Below, piece by piece: positions 1 to 6,726 of a DNA stretch of 21,046 nucleotides. Source of the stretch: RGIG5612 sp963599255 (GTDB taxonomy: Bacteria > Bacillota > Clostridia > Lachnospirales > Lachnospiraceae); contig CAVBWS010000036.1 of the NCBI GenBank assembly GCA_963599255.1, positions 1 to 21,046 of the forward strand, written 5' to 3'. The position numbers were made by a program, and so were the translations under genes. Numbering within the stretch: position 1 is the first letter of the stretch; the number at the start of each line of letters is the position of its first letter. The notes under the pieces were generated by a model, which did no database searches, had not been told where the DNA came from, and was given only the letters and a program-made list of their open reading frames with translations.

Positions 1-100
1 TAAAGAAAAGTTCCTTTGATTTACTTCTTGACAAAAGTCACTTCATAACAGGAGGTGCAGCGAGAACAGTTTAGAGAACTAGGAAACACATGAGTAGGTC

Positions 101-472
101 ATGATTCATGTGGAAATGGAAAACACAAAAATGAGCAGAAAAGTTCTTAGCATTTCTTCAAAGCGACAGATTACGATTCCGCAGAGGTTTTATAAGTCAC
201 TTGGATTTGGTGACGAGGCCGAATGCATTGTACGTGGTGATGAACTCGTGATCAGGCCAATTAAGACGGTTGACGGTGGAGAATTTGCTGAGCAGATCCT
301 GGCGGAACTTATCAGGGAAGGCCTGTCAGGAGAAGAGCTGCTTTCGGAATTCAAAAAACGTCAGGCACAAGTCAGACCGGCAGCCGAGGCAATGCTTGCG
401 AAGGCTGAGGATATTGCTGCCGGAAGAGCAGAATATGCGACCTATGAAGATATTTTTGGAACGGAAGATTGA
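101..472 (+). CDS. AbrB/MazE/SpoVT-family DNA-binding protein (antitoxin-like)
   Basis: This 123-residue protein has a swapped-hairpin AbrB DNA-binding domain at about residues 11-55. The visible signature is the SSKRQITIPQRFYKSLGFGD stretch followed by a short ECIVRGDELVIRPI strand pair. The rest, about residues 60-123, is a charged helical tail, as in antitoxins of this class. Such proteins bind palindromic DNA as dimers and usually repress their own promoter, often with a RelE/ParE-type toxin gene next to them. No toxin gene follows here: 28 bases after the stop lies the end of an opposing ATPase gene. The start is uncertain. The ATG at 101 has only a weak GTAGG upstream, and ATGs at 116 or 131 would still keep the whole DNA-binding domain. 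The family call is confident; the role as an antitoxin is inference. Confidence 0.8.
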   Translation: MIHVEMENTKMSRKVLSISSKRQITIPQRFYKSLGFGDEAECIVRGDELVIRPIKTVDGGEFAEQILAELIREGLSGEELLSEFKKRQAQVRPAAEAMLAKAEDIAAGRAEYATYEDIFGTED

Positions 473-500
473 TTTATGCTGCCAGTTCAATTTACATTGT

Positions 501-1796
501 TTATTTTTCAAGAATTTGCGGATCAAGGAGGAAGTCATAAATGTTCACAGTCAAAATACCATACTCATCGTAGTGCGGCTGAACGATGTCTTTGGTAACA
601 ACAATTTTCTTGAAAGAATCATCAATCTTTCTGAATGGTCTGATTTCCTGAGTATGCTTCGCTTCATCTGGCAGAGAGTACGCAGACTGGATGTAGTATC
701 TGGAAGAACCAAGATTGCATACAAAATCAACTTCAAGTTGTTTGCGGATAACCTTACCTTCCTGATCTCGTTCCGCAATCGGTATTACACCTACGTCCAC
801 GCTGTAGCCACGCATACGAAGTTCGTTATAAATTACATTCTCCATAGAATGGGTCTGCTCGAACTGACGGAAGTTGATTCTAGCATTGCGAAGTCCAAGA
901 TCGGAGAAATAATATTTCTTTGGAGTTTCGATATATGCCTTTCCTTTAATGTCATATCTTTGCGCCGATTCAATCAGGAAAGAATCTTCAAAATAATCCA
1001 GATATTTCTTAATGGTAGCGGAAGTGATTCTGGATTTCTTTACCGTCTTGAATGTATTCTTCAGTTTTTCCGGATTGGTCAGTGAACCAATAGCAGAGGA
1101 AAGAATGTTCAGAAGATCTTCCAGTTCTCCAATGTTCTTTACCCGGTTACGTTTGGTAATATCTCGAAGATAAATTTCATTGAATAAATTCTGTAACGCA
1201 ACTGCCTTGTCGTTCGCATCCTCACGAAGAACAACCAGAGGGATGCCACCGTATAGCATATATTCAGATAATCCCATGTACTTATCACCGTTGTAAATGG
1301 TCATAAACTCGGCAAAGTTCAGGGGATACATATGAACCTTGTCACCACGACCGGCAAACTCGGTGGCTATATCTTTGGACAAAAGTTTTGCGTTACTTCC
1401 AGTCACGAATACATCCATATTTTCTTTGCGAAGATAGCCATTCAGAACAGCTTCAAAGCAATCCAACATCTGAATTTCATCAAGCAGCAGATAATACATT
1501 CCTTCACCTACGACTTTGGAACGGATATATGCCATGAACTTTTCAGGATCAACTCCACGCTTTTCCTTTTCAATCTGAATCAGGCTTTCTCCAATCAGAT
1601 AAAGATCATCAGCTGAGTCAAAGGCAAAACGGATAATGTGGTCTGCATCAACTCCGCTTTCCAATAAGTGATGATAAAACAGATTATTCAGTAGATAGGA
1701 TTTACCACATCGGCGGATACCGGTAATTACCTTAATCAGTCCATTGTTTTTTCTTTTTATCAACTTATCCAAATAAAAATCCCTGCGAATCTCCAT
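501..1796 (-). CDS. DUF4143-type AAA ATPase
   Basis: This 431-residue protein belongs to the widespread ATPase family with an N-terminal AAA domain and a C-terminal DUF4143 (nuclease-like) domain. The Walker A motif GIRRCGKSYL lies near residues 26-35, and a Walker B-like LLLDEIQML lies near residue 105. A sensor-like VFVTGSNAKLL follows near residue 130. The C-terminal half contains the conserved KYYFSDLGLRNA and the E-L-R...VDFVC pattern, where D and E residues form the nuclease-like core. Length is normal for the family. The start is well supported by AAGGAGG placed just upstream (minus strand). The biological role of the family is not settled; many copies occur per genome in Lachnospiraceae and gut anaerobes. 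The gene runs against the AbrB-like gene with a 28-base gap. Its promoter region carries two copies of a 19-bp box that may be an operator. Confidence 0.9.
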   Translation of the reverse strand: MEIRRDFYLDKLIKRKNNGLIKVITGIRRCGKSYLLNNLFYHHLLESGVDADHIIRFAFDSADDLYLIGESLIQIEKEKRGVDPEKFMAYIRSKVVGEGMYYLLLDEIQMLDCFEAVLNGYLRKENMDVFVTGSNAKLLSKDIATEFAGRGDKVHMYPLNFAEFMTIYNGDKYMGLSEYMLYGGIPLVVLREDANDKAVALQNLFNEIYLRDITKRNRVKNIGELEDLLNILSSAIGSLTNPEKLKNTFKTVKKSRITSATIKKYLDYFEDSFLIESAQRYDIKGKAYIETPKKYYFSDLGLRNARINFRQFEQTHSMENVIYNELRMRGYSVDVGVIPIAERDQEGKVIRKQLEVDFVCNLGSSRYYIQSAYSLPDEAKHTQEIRPFRKIDDSFKKIVVTKDIVQPHYDEYGILTVNIYDFLLDPQILEK

Positions 1797-1829
1797 ATCA
1801 AAGCCTCCTTACGAAAGATTTTTGCAATA

Positions 1830-1931
1830 TGTTGCACTTTTCTATTCTATTATATCCGGATAGACTTCAAAATCAATATATCAGCTGGATATTGGAATAG
1901 ATTTTTGTGACTTGTTGCATTTTTCTATTCT
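1830..1931. repeat. Two direct copies of a 19-bp box flanking the ATPase promoter
   Basis: TGTTGCACTTTTCTATTCT (1830-1848) and TGTTGCATTTTTCTATTCT (1913-1931) match at 18 of 19 bases, 83 bases apart. The first copy overlaps an inverted repeat, TGCAA-TATG-TTGCA (1823-1836). The second has only a degenerate form of it. One copy lies at the expected transcription start and the other upstream of the -35 box. A binding site for a dimeric repressor is a reasonable inference, and the nearby AbrB-like protein is one possible binder. Confidence 0.55.
1849..1876 (-). promoter_or_regulatory. Promoter of the DUF4143 ATPase
   Basis: On the minus strand a -35 TTGATT (1871-1876) and a perfect -10 TATAAT (1849-1854) are separated by 16 bases. 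Transcription would start near 1840, inside the downstream copy of the 19-bp box, about 45 bases before the gene start. That layout suits repression by a protein bound to the box. Confidence 0.6.
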
Positions 1932-1935
1932 GCTC

Positions 1936-1954
1936 TGGAGAAGCTGGTTCTCCA
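1936..1954. repeat. Small inverted repeat in the gap before the lysine riboswitch
   Basis: A 7-bp stem (TGGAGAA / TTCTCCA) with a 5-base loop lies here. It has no T-tract on either strand, so it is not a convincing terminator. Two further small dyads lie at 2007-2020 (GAACA-ccgt-TGTTC) and 2029-2046 (AACTGT / ACAGTT). The second touches the -35 box of the riboswitch promoter. I see no gene in 1932-2044. Confidence 0.3.
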
Positions 1955-2044
1955 CCATAAACGCATCTGTGAGAGGATAGCATTCGCAGACAAAATGCTG
2001 TTACAAGAACACCGTTGTTCGTTGGCAAAACTGTATAAAAACAG

Positions 2045-2073
2045 TTGCATTGTTAAGTTAAGTGTGATATAAC
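2045..2073 (+). promoter_or_regulatory. Promoter of the lysine riboswitch-dapA-dapB unit
   Basis: TTGCAT (2045-2050) and TATAAC (2068-2073) are 17 bases apart, with a TG dinucleotide making an extended -10 (TGATATAAC). The predicted start near 2080 falls immediately before the first paired base of the riboswitch aptamer at 2081. This agreement supports both calls. Confidence 0.7.
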
Positions 2074-2080
2074 ACCTCCA

Positions 2081-2220
2081 CGATAGAGGTTGCGGCCGAC
2101 AAGAGTAGTTCTGATTGACAGACAGGAATCTGCAGAACGAAAGGGGAAGCCGCCGAAGGAGATCGCATCTTCCTGGGTGTGATTTTGCTGGGACTTCGGA
2201 TAACATCCGTTGGACTGTCG
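2081..2220 (+). promoter_or_regulatory. Lysine riboswitch (L-box) aptamer
   Basis: The sequence carries the conserved L-box core: GATAGAGGT, AGAGTAGT, GGGGAAGCCGCCGAAGG, GCTGGGACTTCGG and GGACTGTC, in the known order. Closing helix P1 pairs CGATAG (2081-2086) with CTGTCG (2215-2220). Helix P2 pairs GCGGC (2092-2096) with GCCGC (2149-2153). An inner helix pairs GTTCTG (2108-2113) with CAGAAC (2133-2138). The class binds L-lysine and shuts off lysine synthesis or uptake genes. Here it precedes dapA and dapB, with a terminator in between, so lysine should cause early termination. Confidence 0.92.
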
Positions 2221-2265
2221 CTTTTAAGTAAGCGGGGAGCTGTCATGAATACTTGATGATAAAAA

Positions 2266-2301
2266 GTCATGATAGTTATCTATTGTGGCTTTTCTTTTTT
2301 T
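2266..2301 (+). terminator. Riboswitch-controlled intrinsic terminator
   Basis: GTCATGATAG (2266-2275) and CTATTGTGGC (2280-2289) form a 10-bp RNA stem, using three G-U pairs, around a TTAT loop. It is followed by TTTTCTTTTTTT. It lies between the lysine aptamer and dapA and is the natural expression platform. A second GTCATGA at 2242-2248 could compete in the antitermination fold; that part is inference. Confidence 0.8.
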
Positions 2302-2423
2302 ATGCGAATGATTGACGAGTGTCGTCAATGGACACAGACATTTGCAAGTTCACATAATATTTGTATTTATACGCTCGGGAAAGCCTATAGAAGATACAGT
2401 AAAGTACTTTGGAGGAAAAAGAA

Positions 2424-3314
2424 ATGACTAATTCACCTATTTTTACAGGAGCTGCAACTGCTCTTATTACCCCACTCAATGCAAACGGAGTTGACTATGA
2501 TACACTGGGACGTCTCATCGACTGGCAGATAGAACAAGGCATAAATGCACTGGTAATCGCTGGAACAACAGGTGAGGGATCAACACTTACTGACGAGGAA
2601 CACAGAGAGGTCTTAAGATTTTCTGCCGAGAGAACTAACGGCCGTGTGCCGGTAATAGCAGGCACAGGCTCTAACGATACAGCATATGCAGTTGACCTTA
2701 CAAAATTCGCTTGTGAAGTGGGCTGCGATGCTATGCTTGTAGTAACCCCATACTACAACAAGGCTACACAAAATGGCCTTATCAAGATGTACAATACCAT
2801 AGCAGATGCATCAACCAAACCGCTGATCGTATACAATGTTCCGTCACGTACAGGTGTTAATATTGAGCCTGCGACATATGCCCAGCTGGCTGAGCATCCT
2901 ATGATCAAGGGTATTAAGGAAGCAAATGGAAATATATCCAAGATCGTAGAAACTGCTGCTTTAGTTGGTGATAAGCTGGATATTTATTCGGGCAATGATG
3001 ATCAGATCGTTCCTATCCTGTCCATGGGCGGAAGCGGAATCATTTCCGTACTCTCTAATATCATGCCAAAGGAGACGGTAAACATTTGCGATACATATTT
3101 TGCCGGAGATGTTAAGAGAAGTGCAGCCCTTCAGTGTGAATATATGAAGCTTATTAAACTGTTATTCAGCGAGGTTAATCCGATCCCGGTTAAGGCTGCC
3201 ATGGCTGCTATGGGATGGGGAGAGAATTATGTAAGACTTCCGCTCACTCCGATGGAAGCAGAACATGAAGAGAAGCTCCTTGCCGAGATGAGAAGATATG
3301 ATCTCGTAAAGTAA
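2424..3314 (+). CDS. dapA: 4-hydroxy-tetrahydrodipicolinate synthase
   Basis: DapA condenses pyruvate with aspartate semialdehyde in the cytoplasm, the first step specific to diaminopimelate and lysine synthesis. The 296-residue protein is a full-length TIM barrel of the usual size. It shows GTTGEG at 47-52, the TPYYNK loop at 108-113, the catalytic tyrosine Y137 in VYNVPSRTG with R142, and the Schiff-base lysine K165 in IKGIKEANG. The start is ATG 2424, preceded at 8 bases by GGAGG; a longer reading from TTG 2409 would place the ribosome site inside the gene. A lysine riboswitch and terminator precede it. A weaker possible extra promoter (TTGCAA 2342, TATTTA 2364) lies after the terminator. 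dapB follows 125 bases later in the same unit. Confidence 0.96.
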   Translation: MTNSPIFTGAATALITPLNANGVDYDTLGRLIDWQIEQGINALVIAGTTGEGSTLTDEEHREVLRFSAERTNGRVPVIAGTGSNDTAYAVDLTKFACEVGCDAMLVVTPYYNKATQNGLIKMYNTIADASTKPLIVYNVPSRTGVNIEPATYAQLAEHPMIKGIKEANGNISKIVETAALVGDKLDIYSGNDDQIVPILSMGGSGIISVLSNIMPKETVNICDTYFAGDVKRSAALQCEYMKLIKLLFSEVNPIPVKAAMAAMGWGENYVRLPLTPMEAEHEEKLLAEMRRYDLVK

Positions 3315-3336
3315 TATGCATTGTAATGATGTTAAA

Positions 3337-3395
3337 CCTGATGTGCAGCCGCTGCCATTTATATGACGCATCACGGGCAGATGCCGCATGTCAGG
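3337..3395 (+). other. RNA hairpin between dapA and dapB
   Basis: CCTGATGTGC (3337-3346) pairs fully with GCATGTCAGG (3386-3395), counting two G-U pairs. Inside it CTGCC (3352-3356) pairs with GGCAG (3376-3380). There is no T-tract, so it is more likely a processing, stability or partial-attenuation element than a terminator. No binding partner can be named. Confidence 0.5.
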
Positions 3396-3439
3396 ACAAA
3401 TGAATACAATATGTATGAATACGAGAGAAAGGATTATAT

Positions 3440-4189
3440 ATGAGAGTATTAGTTAGCGGATTATATGGATTTATGGGCAGAGAAGTTGCCAAACTGCTTC
3501 AGAAGGGCACTGAAGGCGGCGAACTGGCGGGCGGAGTAAGCCTTAATCCTGACGGTACCTTCGATGTGCCATGTGCAGAAAATTTTGCTGACGCAATCAC
3601 AGATGTGGATGTTGTCGTAGATTTCTCCCATCATAGTCTTACGAAGGATCTGCTTGATTATGCTGTGAATAATAATATTCCGTTGGTGCTGGCAACTACA
3701 GGCCAGACCGATGAAGAAAAGCAGATGATAACAGAGGCATCACACAAGATCCCACTGTTTTTTGCGGCCAATTATTCCTTGGGAGTGGCACTTCTTATTG
3801 AGCTGGCCAAGAAAACAGCAGCAGTTATGACAGGAGCTGAGATCGAGATCATCGAAAGACATCATAACAGGAAGTTAGACGCACCCAGCGGAACAGCTCT
3901 TGCCATTGCACATGCGATCCAGGAGGTGCGTCCTGAGTCCAATATAATCACAGGAAGATCAGGATACGGCAAGCGAGATGCAAATGATATCGGAATTCAT
4001 GCGGTACGCATGGGTAATATCGTAGGTATCCATGAGGTTGTTGTAGGAACTGACAATCAGAGTATAACCCTCAAGCATGAAGCGTACAGCAGAGCGCTGT
4101 TCGCAGAGGGCGCGCTGAAGGCTGCGGCATTTCTCGTGGGCAAGCCTGCAGGGCTGTATGATATGAACAGTCTGCTGAAGGAAGATTAA
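3440..4189 (+). CDS. dapB: 4-hydroxy-tetrahydrodipicolinate reductase
   Basis: DapB reduces the DapA product to tetrahydrodipicolinate using NAD(P)H. The 249-residue protein has the dinucleotide-binding GxxGxxG at residues 7-13 (GLYGFMG). It has an ATTG loop at 85-88, and the family signature ERHHNRKLDAPSGTA at 139-153. That signature contains the catalytic pair H141 and K145. The length matches the shorter form of the family common in Clostridia. AAAGGA sits upstream of ATG 3440. It is the last gene of the lysine-riboswitch unit, which a strong hairpin terminator closes 18 bases after the stop. Other lysine genes (aspartokinase, asd, later steps) are not in this window. Confidence 0.96.
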   Translation: MRVLVSGLYGFMGREVAKLLQKGTEGGELAGGVSLNPDGTFDVPCAENFADAITDVDVVVDFSHHSLTKDLLDYAVNNNIPLVLATTGQTDEEKQMITEASHKIPLFFAANYSLGVALLIELAKKTAAVMTGAEIEIIERHHNRKLDAPSGTALAIAHAIQEVRPESNIITGRSGYGKRDANDIGIHAVRMGNIVGIHEVVVGTDNQSITLKHEAYSRALFAEGALKAAAFLVGKPAGLYDMNSLLKED

Positions 4190-4206
4190 AATATTAGTAT
4201 ATAAAC

Positions 4207-4239
4207 GAGCCGGTCACATAAGTGACCGGCTCATTTGTT
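4207..4239 (+). terminator. Terminator after dapB
   Basis: GAGCCGGTCAC (4207-4217) and GTGACCGGCTC (4222-4232) form a perfect 11-bp stem with an ATAA loop. The tail ATTTGTT is short but sufficient for a probable intrinsic terminator. Confidence 0.75.
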
Positions 4240-4251
4240 AAAGGATGGGAT

Positions 4252-4275
4252 ATGTTAATCGGGGGAGATTAACAT
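4252..4275. repeat. A/T-rich hairpin with a GGGGGA loop
   Basis: ATGTTAATC (4252-4260) and GATTAACAT (4267-4275) are perfect inverted repeats around GGGGGA. The stem is A/T-rich and lacks a T-tract. It could be a protein-binding site or the trace of an old element. It opens a 370-base stretch (4240-4607) with no convincing intact gene. Confidence 0.4.
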
Positions 4276-4325
4276 TTGTTAAATGATACGAAGGTTAATG
4301 TAACCTAGGAGGTCGTAATCATTTT

Positions 4326-4344
4326 ACCTACCAGTTTGGTAGGT
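4326..4344. promoter_or_regulatory. 19-bp palindrome, operator-like
   Basis: ACCTACCA-GTT-TGGTAGGT has two perfect 8-base arms. Its size and odd-base centre resemble binding sites of TetR-family repressors. No TetR gene or obvious target promoter lies beside it, so the assignment is inference. It could be left over from a lost regulated gene. Confidence 0.4.
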
Positions 4345-4394
4345 GATGGACATAGAATAACACATAATTTTTTTAGATGCAATAAAAAAATATT

Positions 4395-4505
4395 ATACTT
4401 TCTTGAGGCCTTATCTGAGTCGTTCGCGGCTTCTTCTGCGATTTCATTGCGCTCGATTGCGATATAACGGAACATGCTGCTGGCGTCAGCATTTGCCTTC
4501 AGATT
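4395..4505 (-). pseudogene. Possible decayed gene fragment
   Basis: Within a longer minus-strand reading frame (4305-4559), a 37-residue segment looks like real protein: it is rich in A, E, N, D and R and contains RYIAIERNEIAEEAANDSDK. The sequence on either side becomes A/T-rich and unlike coding DNA, and no ribosome site precedes the frame. I do not recognise the family. It may be a remnant of a lost gene or chance. Confidence 0.25.
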
Positions 4506-4545
4506 GTCAGAAATGACGAAATTGTACTTTAAAAACACAACAAGG

Positions 4546-4573
4546 TTGACAGAAAACAATACACGCGTATAAT
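4546..4573 (+). promoter_or_regulatory. Promoter of the citrate-to-2-oxoglutarate operon
   Basis: A perfect -35 TTGACA (4546-4551) and a perfect -10 TATAAT (4568-4573) are 16 bases apart. The start near 4580 gives a leader of about 28 bases before the ribosome site of the first gene. So strong a core promoter suggests that control depends on a repressor. Confidence 0.85.
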
Positions 4574-4581
4574 TGTATACA
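4574..4581. promoter_or_regulatory. Candidate GntR operator at the transcription start
   Basis: The palindrome TGTATACA directly follows the -10 box, inside ATTGTATACACAT. FCD-type GntR regulators often bind short A/T-rich palindromes with TGT/ACA arms, and such a regulator is the second gene of this operon. A similar TATGTACATG lies at 6009-6018, upstream of that regulator gene. Autoregulation is inference. Confidence 0.45.
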
Positions 4582-4607
4582 CATATTTATGAAAGGAATG
4601 TATTCAT

Positions 4608-5984
4608 ATGCTTGAACTATCAAACAAAACAAACCTGTTAGAGCTGAGCAGTTACAAATATTCTCTCCAGGACGTCGAGAAGCCTAACCTGTACAGAGAC
4701 ATTTATAATTACGAAGATGTTCCGAGAGTAGCATTCAACCATCGCCGTGTGCCTCTGTGCATGCCTGAAGAGATCTGGATCACAGATACCACATTTCGCG
4801 ATGGCCAGCAGTCTATAGAACCGTACACCGTTGAACAGATTGTTGAATTATATAAATTAATGAACCGTCTGGGAGGCCCCTTCGGTATCATCAGGCAGAC
4901 GGAATTTTTCGCATACAGCGAAAAAGACCGGGAGGCTATCCGCCGCTGTCAGGATCTGGGTCTCAGATTCCCGGAGATTACAACCTGGATCAGGGCCAAT
5001 AAAGAAGATTTTAAATTAGTCAAGGATCTGGGTATCAGAGAAACCGGAATCCTGGTGTCCTGCAGCGACTACCATATATTTAATAAACTTAAAATGACTC
5101 GTAAGGAAGCCATGAACCAGTATCTTGCGGCAGTTGACATGGCATTTGAGGCTGGCGTTATGCCGAGATGCCATCTGGAGGACATAACCAGAGCCGACTT
5201 CTACGGCTTCGTAGTGCCATTTGTTAATGAACTCATGAAGCGAAGCGAGCAGGCACATATTCCGGTTAGGATCAGAGCCTGCGATACCATGGGATATGGT
5301 GTTCCTTATACTGAGGCAGCCCTTCCTCGAAGCGTTGCGGGAATTGTTTATGGCCTTCAGCATTATTCGGGCGTTCAGAGCGATATGCTGGAATGGCACG
5401 GACATAATGATTTCTATAAGGCAGTTGCAAATGCAGCCACCGCATGGCTCTACGGCGCATCATCAGTTAACTGTACACTTCTTGGAATCGGCGAGCGTAC
5501 CGGTAATGTACCTCTCGAAGCGATGGTTATGGAATATACCTCCCTCAGAGGTTCGTTAGATGGTATGGATACAACAGTAATTACGGAAATCGCTGATTAT
5601 TATAAGAATGTGATCGGATACAAGATCCCGCCTAGAACGCCATTTGTCGGACGTGATTTCAATGTTACCAGAGCAGGTATTCATGCTGACGGAATCCTTA
5701 AGGATGAGGAAATCTATAATGTATTTAATACCAAGAAGCTTCTTAACCGCGCGCCTACCGTTATGCTGGGTCAGAATTCCGGACTGGCGGGCATCGCTTA
5801 CTGGATCAATAACACATATAATCTTCCGGAAGAGGAATTGATTGACAAGAAGGATCCGCTGGTAGTCAAGATCAAGGAATGGATTGATGAAGAATATGCA
5901 GGCGGCCGCCAGTCTACCCTGTCAATTGAAGAGATAGAAGAGAAGATAGAACAGTTTTCAAATGGTAAATTCAAGAGGCTGTAA
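4608..5984 (+). CDS. Re-citrate synthase-like DRE-TIM enzyme
   Basis: The 458-residue protein belongs to the homocitrate/2-isopropylmalate synthase family of DRE-TIM metallo-enzymes. These add acetyl-CoA to a 2-oxo acid. Visible signatures are DTTFRDGQQS at 60-69 (metal ligand D65), HLEDITRAD at 189-197, the metal-binding HGH at 264-266 in EWHGHND, GERTGN at 295-300, and GIHADG at 357-362. It lacks the C-terminal leucine-feedback domain of long LeuA proteins. Because a GntR gene, an aconitase and isocitrate dehydrogenase follow, the most likely product is citrate. That makes it a Re-face citrate synthase like the one known from Clostridium kluyveri, rather than homocitrate synthase. GAAAGGA precedes ATG 4608. 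Family is certain; substrate is inferred from the neighbours. Confidence 0.82.
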   Translation: MLELSNKTNLLELSSYKYSLQDVEKPNLYRDIYNYEDVPRVAFNHRRVPLCMPEEIWITDTTFRDGQQSIEPYTVEQIVELYKLMNRLGGPFGIIRQTEFFAYSEKDREAIRRCQDLGLRFPEITTWIRANKEDFKLVKDLGIRETGILVSCSDYHIFNKLKMTRKEAMNQYLAAVDMAFEAGVMPRCHLEDITRADFYGFVVPFVNELMKRSEQAHIPVRIRACDTMGYGVPYTEAALPRSVAGIVYGLQHYSGVQSDMLEWHGHNDFYKAVANAATAWLYGASSVNCTLLGIGERTGNVPLEAMVMEYTSLRGSLDGMDTTVITEIADYYKNVIGYKIPPRTPFVGRDFNVTRAGIHADGILKDEEIYNVFNTKKLLNRAPTVMLGQNSGLAGIAYWINNTYNLPEEELIDKKDPLVVKIKEWIDEEYAGGRQSTLSIEEIEEKIEQFSNGKFKRL

Positions 5985-6077
5985 TATATGAGTGAGGTCT
6001 GCTGAGCAGTTATGTACATGTGCTTGTCAGGCAGATAACTCAACTGTCAGTCTTACAGATATTAGGAGGAATTACAG

Positions 6078-6722
6078 ATGATCCATAAAACCGTTTCACT
6101 GGCCGATCAGATATTTGAACGATTGGAGAGCGATATATTAACGGGTATTTATCCCAGGGGTTCAGTGCTTACTGAGCTTACACTCAGTGAGGATCTGGGA
6201 GTAAGCAGAACACCTATCAGAGAAGCTGTTCGTCGTCTCGAACAGGAACATTTGGTTGAGGCCACATCTAAGGGAGTAGTGGTTTTATCCATTACTCAGC
6301 AGGATGCGATGATAATTTATGATATCAGGATTCATGCCGAGGGCCTTGCAGCCAGGGCATGTGCTGAGAATATTACAGAAGAACAATTAAAGGAATTAAA
6401 GGATCTTCTGGATCTGCAGGAATTCTATATAAAGAAGGGAGATCCGGAGAAGGTTAAGGCAACAGACAGTCAGTTCCATCAGATGATCTATCAATTTGCG
6501 GGAAGCCCTGTATACGCTGACACATTAACGCCGCTTCATAACAAAACTCAGAAGTTCCGTAAGGCCATGGTAACCACTACCAGCAAGGCGGAAGTAAGCT
6601 TCCATGAGCATAAGGCTATTTATGAAGCGATCGAAAGCCACGATATAGACGCAGCTGAGCAGGCCATGAGATATCATGTAGAGAAGGCTAAGGAACGTCT
6701 GTCAGAGTTGAAAGAAGGATAA
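6078..6722 (+). CDS. GntR-family transcriptional regulator, FCD (FadR) subfamily
   Basis: The 214-residue protein has an N-terminal winged helix-turn-helix at about residues 10-72, with SEDLGVSRTPIREAVRRLEQ as the recognition region. The C-terminal all-helical FCD ligand-binding domain spans about 77-208. The FCD metal ligands are visible: D130 and H134 in TDSQFH, a histidine near 178 in HEHKAI, and H200 in MRYH. Members of this group bind organic acids. Lying between the citrate-synthase-like gene and aconitase, it probably senses a tricarboxylate or related acid and controls its own operon. A strong AGGAGG lies upstream. It ends four bases before the aconitase start. Confidence 0.9.
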   Translation: MIHKTVSLADQIFERLESDILTGIYPRGSVLTELTLSEDLGVSRTPIREAVRRLEQEHLVEATSKGVVVLSITQQDAMIIYDIRIHAEGLAARACAENITEEQLKELKDLLDLQEFYIKKGDPEKVKATDSQFHQMIYQFAGSPVYADTLTPLHNKTQKFRKAMVTTTSKAEVSFHEHKAIYEAIESHDIDAAEQAMRYHVEKAKERLSELKEG

Positions 6723-6726
6723 TGAC

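Noticed and set aside
28..50. TTGACA at 28-33 as a promoter for the AbrB-like gene
   Set aside because: No acceptable -10 box lies at the correct distance.
3..74. A 23-codon open frame ending in GGAARTV, possible end of an upstream gene
   Set aside because: Too short to judge, cut by the window edge, and not recognisable as a family.
270..1085. A 271-codon plus-strand frame
   Set aside because: It lies opposite the ATPase gene for most of its length, lacks a ribosome site and has low-complexity, Phe/Ile-rich translation typical of a shadow frame.
1936..1954. Hairpin as a terminator
   Set aside because: No T-tract follows on either strand.
5016..5405. A 129-codon minus-strand frame
   Set aside because: Antisense to the Re-citrate-synthase-like gene; no coding signals.
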